Below are positions 14,742-20,732 of a DNA stretch of 20,732 nt, one piece after another (within the stretch, counting starts at the first letter, position 1; every line of letters starts with the position of its first letter). The notes beneath the pieces were generated by a model. The model saw nothing but the letters and a program-made list of their open reading frames with translations, was not told where the DNA came from and did no database searches. The translations under genes and the position numbers were made by a program. Source of the stretch: Cyanobacteria bacterium UBA11370 (GTDB lineage: Bacteria > Cyanobacteriota > Cyanobacteriia > Cyanobacteriales > Coleofasciculaceae); the NCBI GenBank assembly GCA_003486645.1, contig DNGI01000172.1, positions 1-20,732 on the forward strand, in the 5' to 3' direction.

Positions 14742-16835
14742 TTAGCGATCGCGCCCCCCAGGAGTACGTCCGCCTTCATCATTACTACCACCATGGGGCT
14801 GGGAATTGCCTGGATCAGCGCCCTCTGGGCCATTTCCTATTCCTTGGTTAGCGTTGCGATTCTGATTATTTCGGCTTCCGCGATCATCGTCGTCATCGTC
14901 ATCATCGTCATCATCGTCGTCATCGTCATCATCGTCGTCATCGTCATCATCCCCGTCATCGTCATCACCACCGTCATCATCACCACCATCTACTGGGCAA
15001 CTTCCACCAGCAGGACATTGTTGCTCGTCTTCATCGACATTGGTGTCATCATCATCTGGGGTCGTGGTGTCGTCATCAGGCATCGTAGAGATATCATCAT
15101 CATCTCCATAGCAACCACCAGTCTGACAAACAGTCTCAGTTTCCTCATCGGGAATCTGACGCAAACCCACCAAACCTGGGAAGCAGCGACTGCTAGGTCC
15201 AACCAGCTTGTAGCCTTGGCGACCTAGAGTACTACCCCGACTCGTGCGAGTGGCAATAATATAGCGATTCCCTTGAGTCTCTTGGTAATTAACATTGATC
15301 CGCCCTTGAACGGTACTGACGCTGTTGAAGCGCATGGAGTTAGAGATTGAGAATTGAGAGCGAGCAGTACTGGAAGACCCAGACAAACCTGATACATTGG
15401 TGTTATAAGGATTGCCGCTTCGTCGAGAGTTAGAGCTAGCTTGGGCTTCGGCTTCAGCCCGTGCTTGGGCTTCGGCTTCGGCTCTGACCTGTGCGCCTGT
15501 AGTACCAGTACCATCGAATATCAGGATGGTATCGCCACCGCTGTACTCAATCTGGTTATTGTTGTTAATAAATATTGTGGTGCCACCGAAAGCGATATCG
15601 TTGTCGATATCTAAGTTAACGGCGCAGACATTACAAACTGACGTGGTTTCATCGTCATCATCCGATCCAAAGGAATCATCAAACTCATAGCCGTCGTCAC
15701 CCTCGGTATCGATATCACTGACATCACTTAATCCAGGAAACGCCCGGAAACCGATACTGGTAGCCTCACCTTTGAATTTGCCGCCTCCCTGCTCAAACTC
15801 GTACTTGATGTTTCCGTCTTCACCAATACTGCTGAACGCTATTCCCCGCGTACCATAAGCAGAGAATACCGAAGCAAAACCTAGTTCACCTTCTTGTTTG
15901 CCTTGAATCTTGAACTTATCTAAATCAAACCCATCATCAATTTCAGCTTCGGTAGAGATTCCACCGAGAGTTGCATCGACAATACCGCCCTCACCCCTAA
16001 TCCTAAATCTGAATCCTCGTGAACCTGCGCCAGCCGTTTGGATCTCAAATTTCTGGTTAGCCTCGCCAACAAAGCGTATTCCACCCTCTACTGACTCACT
16101 ATCAAACAAATAACTTCCTGCTGCTAAGTCTTCCCCTTCAAATTTGAACTTGATCCGTTGCTCAATAGTACCTGAATCCGGGGGGGGGGTACCACCGCCA
16201 GAGTCACGGAACCTCAGTGTTGGAGGCAGATCGATTAGACCGCTATCAAGATCAGCCGCAAAGTCTCCAACTTGCAATTCACCACCTGTAGCGATAAATT
16301 CATTACCTTGTACAGTCACATTTTGAAGACCCGGTAAGAAAACCAGTGGTGCTTCACCTAGAACGGCTGGAGAAATTAATGCCCCTGGCACATTAAACTG
16401 TTCACTAAACGAATCGAGAGTAGCGTTAAGAACCGTGTCTCTCCCTGAGAAGGTGACAAGACGACCCGTTTGAGTAAAACCGACCCCGGAAAGTCCACCT
16501 TGCAGGATAAAAGTATCTCCCCGGTCAGGAGTGCGGTTATTATTTGTATCGGTAAACCTAGCCGCAGTCGGTACAAACCTAGACCGTGTTGTCACACCGT
16601 TGGGACTCTCAATCCGGAGTGTTCGGACACCCACATCAAACAACTCAATCTTGCCTTGGGAATTGGGTGTTCCGGGCATCATTCCTGGTGTCATGCCTGG
16701 AACAAAAAATGCGGCATCACCTGTGACTTCACCCCCAGTCACTTCAACTTGTGCCCTAGCCCCAGGAGCAATTGTAAGAGCTAAACTGCCAACTATACCT
16801 AAACCAAGGATGTAGCGAAGGGATTTGAGAACCAT
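14742..16835 (-). CDS. Secreted acidic protein with poly-Asp tract, family not recognised
   Basis: I do not recognise this 697-residue protein. A signal peptide (SLALTIAPGARAQ) indicates export. About 30-200 looks like beta-rich repeats. A Gly/Pro linker at about 212-222 is encoded through a C10 run. About 225-375 is beta-rich (FKFEGEDLAAGSYLF, FEIQTAGAGSRGFRFRIRGEGG). An acidic segment precedes a CxxC (CNVCAVNLDIDND). A twice-repeated AEAEAQAR stretch follows near 450-466. The last third is Cys-containing and Asp-rich, with a run of 23 Asp at 629-651, and then a Gly/Asn tail with NGPEGADPGNS and GGSNDEGGRTPGG. The composition suggests cation (Ca or other metal) binding outside the cell, but that is inference. 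The ATG at 16835 has GGAG eight bases upstream. It follows the porin gene in the same direction with a 437-bp gap and ends at a strong terminator. Confidence 0.85.
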   Translation of the reverse strand: MVLKSLRYILGLGIVGSLALTIAPGARAQVEVTGGEVTGDAAFFVPGMTPGMMPGTPNSQGKIELFDVGVRTLRIESPNGVTTRSRFVPTAARFTDTNNNRTPDRGDTFILQGGLSGVGFTQTGRLVTFSGRDTVLNATLDSFSEQFNVPGALISPAVLGEAPLVFLPGLQNVTVQGNEFIATGGELQVGDFAADLDSGLIDLPPTLRFRDSGGGTPPPDSGTIEQRIKFKFEGEDLAAGSYLFDSESVEGGIRFVGEANQKFEIQTAGAGSRGFRFRIRGEGGIVDATLGGISTEAEIDDGFDLDKFKIQGKQEGELGFASVFSAYGTRGIAFSSIGEDGNIKYEFEQGGGKFKGEATSIGFRAFPGLSDVSDIDTEGDDGYEFDDSFGSDDDDETTSVCNVCAVNLDIDNDIAFGGTTIFINNNNQIEYSGGDTILIFDGTGTTGAQVRAEAEAQARAEAEAQASSNSRRSGNPYNTNVSGLSGSSSTARSQFSISNSMRFNSVSTVQGRINVNYQETQGNRYIIATRTSRGSTLGRQGYKLVGPSSRCFPGLVGLRQIPDEETETVCQTGGCYGDDDDISTMPDDDTTTPDDDDTNVDEDEQQCPAGGSCPVDGGDDDGGDDDDGDDDDDDDDDDDDDDDDDDDDDDDRGSRNNQNRNANQGIGNGPEGADPGNSQPHGGSNDEGGRTPGGRDR
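14883..14951 (-). repeat. Minisatellite encoding 23 consecutive Asp
   Basis: The tract mixes GAT and GAC in a fixed order. On the plus strand GTCGTCATCGTCATCATC (18 bp) occurs three times, with a 9-bp half unit after the first. The ordered codon pattern points to expansion by unequal crossover or slippage of an 18-bp unit rather than codon-by-codon selection for Asp. Confidence 0.9.
15439..15486 (-). repeat. 24-bp direct repeat encoding AEAEAQAR-type units
   Basis: Two 24-bp units (15439-15462 and 15463-15486) differ at only a few bases and encode an Ala/Glu-rich helical repeat inside the secreted acidic protein. Confidence 0.75.
16180..16189 (-). repeat. C10 homopolymer in the coding strand of the secreted acidic protein
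   Basis: Ten G on the plus strand (C10 in the coding strand) encode the end of T-P-P-P at residues 216-219. Loss or gain of one base would truncate the protein early, as in contingency loci. A sequencing error in the run is unlikely, because the frame is open on both sides. Confidence 0.85.
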
Positions 16836-17206
16836 TTCAAGACTCCATCAGTAAATAAACAAAACGAACAGAAGGTTCTTCCTAACTTCGAGACTCAACC
16901 GAACATAGTTGTAAGTTCGGATTTAATCCTGAACAGAGTCAGATCCCGAAGTATCAATAAAGGAGAAGGGATAGACTACCCTCACGACTGCCTTAGCATC
17001 ACTAGGGGGTGTCCACAGGTCAAACTTTGGATAGTCCTGGTAATCTAGTTAGGCTGTCATATTCCTGAGACGCTCCCCTCTAAGTACAGTTCCCCATTGG
17101 GCGTAGCTTTACAAGAACTTTATAAAGCACTCAACTCCAGATGGGGTATAGAGTTTGAAGCAAGAGAAGCCTGAGTTATGAGTGTTGAATAAATTATAGG
17201 ACTATA
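16836..17206. other. Non-coding region upstream of the secreted acidic protein gene
   Basis: No gene is visible. On the minus strand TTGACC at about 17023-17028 could be a -35 box, but no good -10 lies 17 bp further on. ACCCCCTAGT on the minus strand and the 11-mer GGTATAGAGTT on the plus strand (17145-17155) both echo the region before the PEP-CTERM genes. Confidence 0.4.
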
Positions 17207-17233
17207 AGTAGGGTGGGCAGTGCCCACCTTACT
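17207..17233 (-). terminator. Strong hairpin after the porin gene
   Basis: AGTAGGGTGGGC and GCCCACCTTACT form a 12-bp stem (one G-U) around AGT, 40 bp past the porin stop codon. No U-run follows on the minus strand. The GTGGGCA/TGCCCAC core is a common dispersed repeat in cyanobacteria, so it may be a repeat doing the work of a terminator. Confidence 0.55.
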
Positions 17234-17272
17234 CCTATACTCAAAACTCACCCACTCAAAACTCAAAACTCT

Positions 17273-19339
17273 CTAGAACGTGAAGGTAGTACGGATCGCA
17301 CCAATGGTAATGGTGTCATTGTCATCGTTATGCAGGGGATTAAAAATCACGATTACCCCTGGTGTAATGCTGATATTGTCCGATACCTGCCAACGATAAA
17401 ACACTTCGACGTGAGTGGTTGTATCCGGTTGACTGCCATCATCATCAGCCCTATCAGTAAACAAGGCAGGAATGTTTCTGGGATCGCCATCATCATCGGT
17501 GACATCACTGTCAATAATTTTCGGAGGCTGACCGACATAAATACCACCTAAATTTCCTTCGCCAAACAAGTCCGGGAAATTCAAGAATGCCATCCAGTTA
17601 AAGGTTTGGACATCTCCGGAATCATCTTTAAAGTTAGAATCCGTATAACCTGCCCAACCCCCAAAGGTGATTCTTGGTGTCGCTCGCCATTCTAACCCTG
17701 CACCGAACGCATTGGTATTAATCGGCGCTCGTTCATCAGCATCACTAAAGGAAACAACCTGGTCATCCCCCACGCCAGTACCTAACCGTCCGAAGGGAGA
17801 GTAGGCGTTAATGTATTGGAACGAGACATCGATCGCATCTGTGGGAGACACCACAAACTGCAATCCAGCCGAGGTTTCCCCATCATCATCCCCAAATATC
17901 CCATTATCATCCGGCTCGGAGGGATTGCTCGCTGAGTACACACCCTGTAAACTCAAACGAGTAGCAACTTGGAAATCAAAGCCAATCCCACCGCTACCAT
18001 TCCCAACGTTAATAATGGGGTTGCGTTGAGCAAAGCTAGACAGGGGACCCGAACCCGCACTTTCGATCCGATTGACTCCCCGGAAGACGTTAACAGGATT
18101 AACCCCTTCTGGTCCAACGATAAGGGCTAGATTACTGCCAAATAGACGGCGGAAGTTGAGGTCAGTCAGTTGTAAGTCGTTATTGTTGTCGCCTTCATAT
18201 CCCAAGCGCACGTAATTTCCCAATGTATCCGGGAAACTACTGAGATTTCCATTACCCGCTTGAAAACTGGTGAGCAAAAGGCTACGAGGTCCAAATTGAG
18301 TGAACAAACTCAACTGCACGTTGTCAATTAACGTAACATTTGTATCTTCGTCTACTTGAGTACCAGCTAATTGAAATTCATTATCTTCAGTGCGTCCTTG
18401 AATCCCAAATATTGCCTGTCCAAAGAGTTTAGTCGTTGTCGAGAACTGATTATCCTCAAACGAAGCAACCCGACCTTCCAAATTATCAACTCTTGCGCCC
18501 AGTGTCGCCAGTTCTGCTTCAAACTCCTGAATTAACCGTCGCAACGATTCTAAATCTCCCTGACCCGTACCAGGCTGTCTTCCCGCAATGATCCGTTCCA
18601 TTTGCTGCAAACACGCATTCAAACCCGCTGCAAATTCATAGCGGGTCATGGCACGATTACCTCGGAACGTCCTATCCGGATACCCCGCAATACAACCATA
18701 CCGTTCCACGAGCGATCGCAATGCTTCATAAGCCCAATCTCCCGGAGACACATCTCGCAACTGGGTTACATTGGTCACTTGACTCATCGGGTCATTTTCG
18801 TCCAGTTCCGGTTCTAGCGGGTCTTGCAGAAGGCTATCCATCGACTGCGGTTCCCTACCTTCTCCTTTCTCTGGCAAGCTTTGAGCTTGAAGGTAATTAG
18901 GATTCGTTAAATCCTTGACTTTTGTGTGATTAAATGCTTCAACCGAATCTTCATTGGTTTGCAACTCAACCCCAAACTGATCGGGCAAAGTTTGAGAATC
19001 GGTTGGCGTAGCAACAGCAACTGGATCAACAACAGGTTCCAATGACTCAACCACCGTGTTGTCAGTCGTAGCGATCGCCGCCTCCACCTCTGGTAACTCA
19101 CTCTCCACAACCGAAGGTTCAAGATTCCCCTTCCCGATTTCCCCTTCCCCATTCCCCATTTCTAACCGGGGTAAGGACTTCACTAATGTTGTCTCATTGA
19201 CCTCAGAGGCAGAAAATTCTTCCAATAAAGGCTCAACTGGTGTAGCTTGAGCAGGCAATAAATTAGTAACCAAGCAACTTAAGGTAGCTGCTATCAAAGC
19301 TGAAGACTTTGTTTTGTCAAAGTTCAGACCAGATTTCAC
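17273..19339 (-). CDS. SLH-domain OprB-type outer-membrane porin ('iron uptake porin' family)
   Basis: This is a major cyanobacterial outer-membrane porin type; family members are proposed to pass inorganic ions including iron. The 688-residue protein has a signal peptide (SALIAATLSCLVTNLLPAQA), a long acidic low-complexity linker (about 35-190), one SLH domain about 192-250 (LRDVSPGDWAYEALRSLVER, GYPDRTFRGNRAMTRYEFAAGL) that should bind peptidoglycan-linked polymer, a coiled coil about 262-296 and an OprB beta-barrel from about 302 to the end, closing with ITIGAIRTTFTF and a terminal Phe as expected for outer-membrane insertion. It starts at a GTG (19339) with GAGGAG nine bases upstream. The linker is longer than I would expect and includes residues 60-72 translated from a G-rich satellite. 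A hairpin follows the stop codon. Confidence 0.93.
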   Translation of the reverse strand: MKSGLNFDKTKSSALIAATLSCLVTNLLPAQATPVEPLLEEFSASEVNETTLVKSLPRLEMGNGEGEIGKGNLEPSVVESELPEVEAAIATTDNTVVESLEPVVDPVAVATPTDSQTLPDQFGVELQTNEDSVEAFNHTKVKDLTNPNYLQAQSLPEKGEGREPQSMDSLLQDPLEPELDENDPMSQVTNVTQLRDVSPGDWAYEALRSLVERYGCIAGYPDRTFRGNRAMTRYEFAAGLNACLQQMERIIAGRQPGTGQGDLESLRRLIQEFEAELATLGARVDNLEGRVASFEDNQFSTTTKLFGQAIFGIQGRTEDNEFQLAGTQVDEDTNVTLIDNVQLSLFTQFGPRSLLLTSFQAGNGNLSSFPDTLGNYVRLGYEGDNNNDLQLTDLNFRRLFGSNLALIVGPEGVNPVNVFRGVNRIESAGSGPLSSFAQRNPIINVGNGSGGIGFDFQVATRLSLQGVYSASNPSEPDDNGIFGDDDGETSAGLQFVVSPTDAIDVSFQYINAYSPFGRLGTGVGDDQVVSFSDADERAPINTNAFGAGLEWRATPRITFGGWAGYTDSNFKDDSGDVQTFNWMAFLNFPDLFGEGNLGGIYVGQPPKIIDSDVTDDDGDPRNIPALFTDRADDDGSQPDTTTHVEVFYRWQVSDNISITPGVIVIFNPLHNDDNDTITIGAIRTTFTF
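19125..19160 (-). repeat. GGGGAAT/GGGGAA satellite translated in the porin linker
   Basis: On the coding strand GGGGAAT, GGGGAA, GGGGAAATC and GGGAAGGGGAA follow one another without breaking the frame, giving M-G-N-G-E-G-E-I-G-K-G-N. It is a degenerate relative of the GGGGAGT satellites in mutL and rsmD. Confidence 0.75.
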
Positions 19340-19686
19340 AGTACGATACTCCTCAAAAAAACCACATTCGCGTTGATTCTAGCCAAAAGTTGAGTTTAAT
19401 CGCCAACTAGCTATTTATTCCTTTCCCAGAGGCATTCAATTTTGGATTGTTCTTGGCTGTTGGTTGTTCCTTGTCCATTATTAATTAACCGTCCATGAAT
19501 AACAGACAACCCATCCGTTACATCCGTTACCCAATCCGCTGCCACTCCCTACCCTACCCAAAGATAATCTCAAGAGTCAAAATTTTACTCCAAATCTGAG
19601 AATTCCTTGTCATTTCGTAAACAATCTGCAACTAATCTCATCTAAGAGCGCTATGATCTAATTCATTTAGTTAAGGAAAGGTGAGT
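19340..19686. other. Divergent promoter region between porin and DUF2839 genes
   Basis: No gene is visible. The region must hold the promoters of both flanking genes. There is a short direct repeat CATCCGTTAC/CATCCGTTAC near 19510-19530. I could not recognise a convincing Fur box or other operator. Confidence 0.4.
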
Positions 19687-19899
19687 ATGGGCGAATCCAA
19701 ACGCCGTAAAGAGGCACTTGGAGACAAGTATGGCAAAGAAGCAAATATCTTTCCCTGGCTACCCATTACCAAAAGTCAGGGGGAACAATTTGTCAAATGG
19801 GCAAATCGGGGTGCTTGGATTGGAATCAGTTTTTTGGTCGTGTGGTGGTTGATCGTGCGGTTGATCGGTCCCGCTTTTGGGTGGTGGCAGATCTCTTAA
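19687..19899 (+). CDS. DUF2839 small membrane protein
   Basis: This 70-residue protein matches the cyanobacterial DUF2839 family in length and pattern: MGESKRRKEALGDKYG, then NIFPWLPITKSQ, a single membrane span at about 42-60 (GAWIGISFLVVWWLIVRLI) and the end GPAFGWWQIS. Its function is unknown. The ATG at 19687 is preferred over the GTG at 19681, because AAGGA at 19673-19677 is then nine bases away and the protein begins MGES as in relatives. It is a single gene divergent from the porin. Confidence 0.9.
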   Translation: MGESKRRKEALGDKYGKEANIFPWLPITKSQGEQFVKWANRGAWIGISFLVVWWLIVRLIGPAFGWWQIS

Positions 19900-20358
19900 T
19901 CTCCTCAATCAGCCCATTAAAGTAAAGCTTGGGAGAGCATTGAACCCCTCACACAGGTTCAAAGATAGTAGGTAAACGTTAGTTATATTTATGGGTTGTT
20001 TTGAGGATTTTTTCAAATCCCAGAAGAGGTCTTCATTGAAAAGTCTGTCTTGAGATAGTGCTTCAAGCCGCAAGTTAGACCTAGGATGCGAGGATGCAGT
20101 TTGTAGCGAAATCTGATTTCCCTAGAAAGCGATCGCTCCCGTCTGTAAAGTCTGATCTCCAGGTTGTAGCAATTTATTAGGTTGAGGTTTCCGGTTTTCA
20201 GGTCAAGCGTTATCCCATACCCTCTACGACCTACCCTCTACCTCCTCATCTGGGTGACGTTCTCAAATTATCAACCAACCTTGACCAAAAACTGAACGTG
20301 GAATTCTTAAGAAAGTATAAAAGTGTAATAGTTTAGGAGTGGTGTTTGGAGGCCAAAC
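19900..20358. other. Non-coding region with small repeats
   Basis: No gene is visible. TTGAACC (19940-19946) and GGTTCAA (19956-19962) form a short hairpin beside AGCTTGGGAGAGC, which vaguely recalls tRNA arms. CCTCTAC repeats occur at about 20221-20241. TATAAA at 20316-20321 could be a -10 box for the next gene, but no spaced -35 is seen. Confidence 0.4.
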
Positions 20359-20703
20359 GTGTTTATACGACTTGCAGAGCAACACCGTGAATTTGTCCAG
20401 GATCTCGTGATGAATCTTCAAGCCTTGGCGATCGTACTCGAAAACCGAGGCTATCTGGCATCTTGTTATACCTGCGGTAGCCAGATGAATAGTGCATCCT
20501 TTATGGTTAGCTTGGGGGATAATCATCTGATTCGCTTTTTGGTATCCGATTACGGGATTACCTGGACAGAAATGCGGGATGATCGGGAATTGATGAAGTT
20601 GGAAGGAGCAGAGGCAATCAGCCAATTGCAAGACCTTGCCAATCTCGTTAAATATCAAGTGCGGACTGGTGATCCTCGCTCTCCGGTAAGTAATCTGGTG
20701 TAA
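20359..20703 (+). CDS. Small conserved-looking protein of unknown function with CxxC
   Basis: I cannot name this 114-residue protein. It has no signal peptide or membrane span. A helical N-terminus (AEQHREFVQDLVMNLQALAIVLENRGYL) is followed by CYTCG (Cys36, Cys39), a strand-rich centre (SASFMVSLGDNHLIRFLVSDYGITWTEM) and a C-terminal helix (AEAISQLQDLANLVKYQV). The compact amphipathic pattern and a strong ribosome binding site (GGAGG at 20348-20352, six bases before the GTG at 20359) argue that it is real. The single CxxC could bind a metal in a dimer or be redox active; this is only a suggestion. A G-rich satellite starts 10 bp after the stop. Confidence 0.85.
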   Translation: MFIRLAEQHREFVQDLVMNLQALAIVLENRGYLASCYTCGSQMNSASFMVSLGDNHLIRFLVSDYGITWTEMRDDRELMKLEGAEAISQLQDLANLVKYQVRTGDPRSPVSNLV

Positions 20704-20712
20704 AGGTATGGA

Positions 20713-20732
20713 GGGGGAGAGGGGGAGAGGGG
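20713..20732 (+). repeat. GGGGGAGA satellite at the right window edge
   Basis: Two GGGGGAGA units and a following GGGG reach the end of the window. It is similar to the purine tract at 11607-11661. Confidence 0.8.

Noticed and set aside
14733..15227. Plus-strand frame encoding a very hydrophobic Val/Ile-rich 'membrane' protein
   Set aside because: The Val/Ile runs are the complement of the Asp codons of the secreted protein (GAT/GAC read as ATC/GTC). The real gene is on the minus strand, with signal peptide, RBS and terminator.
20263..20658. Minus-strand frame of 131 codons at the right end
   Set aside because: It is antisense to the better supported gene at 20359, which has GGAGG ahead of its start.

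Overview
The window looks like chromosomal DNA from a filamentous cyanobacterium. The evidence is many HIP1 octamers (GCGATCGC), a cyanobacterial-type MutL, a DUF2839 small membrane protein, an SLH-OprB 'iron uptake' porin, cyanobacterial PEP-CTERM surface proteins, PAS/GAF-rich sensor kinases and abundant G-rich or C-rich short tandem repeats. A Coleofasciculus/Oscillatoria-like genome would fit, but that placement is inference. I see no phage genes, transposase, CRISPR array, rRNA or intact tRNA.

Layout. 1-716 (-): N-terminal part of mutL, cut by the window edge inside a GGGGAGT satellite. 817-8060 (+): two large sensor kinases in one probable operon. The first is a membrane-anchored hybrid kinase (Cache-HAMP-PAS-GAF-HisKA-HATPase-REC). 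The second is a soluble kinase (REC-GAF-PAS-GAF-PAS-HisKA-HATPase). 8060-8178: a small non-coding element with 12-bp terminal inverted repeats around a 29-bp perfect hairpin. 8259-8855 (+): rsmD, whose 3' end has been extended by another GGGGAGT satellite. 8856-9700: a long non-coding region with two adjacent satellites and a repeated 11-mer, leading to 9701-11493 (+): two tandem PEP-CTERM exported proteins that share almost identical ends but unrelated middles. 11692-13359 (-): a soluble GAF histidine kinase whose catalytic core resembles that of the second kinase. 13360-13893: a second inverted-repeat element, enclosing a GGCAGAC heptamer satellite. 13894-14532 (-): a Uma2-family putative nuclease. 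14742-16835 (-): an unrecognised secreted acidic protein with 23 consecutive Asp and a C10 homopolymer in its coding strand, followed by a strong intrinsic terminator. 17273-19339 (-): SLH-OprB porin. 19687-19899 (+): DUF2839 protein. 20359-20703 (+): conserved-looking small protein of unknown function.

How the parts relate. Three kinases carry the signalling theme, and four exported or outer-membrane proteins carry a cell-surface theme. No sequence evidence links a particular kinase to a particular surface gene. The most distinctive features are (i) G-rich satellites that are translated inside three conserved genes (mutL, rsmD, porin), (ii) the PEP-CTERM pair with conserved sorting ends and replaced middles, and (iii) the poly-Asp secreted protein, which carries both a minisatellite and a potential phase-variable homopolymer. 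I did not find a clear new multi-gene system; these are the best leads.
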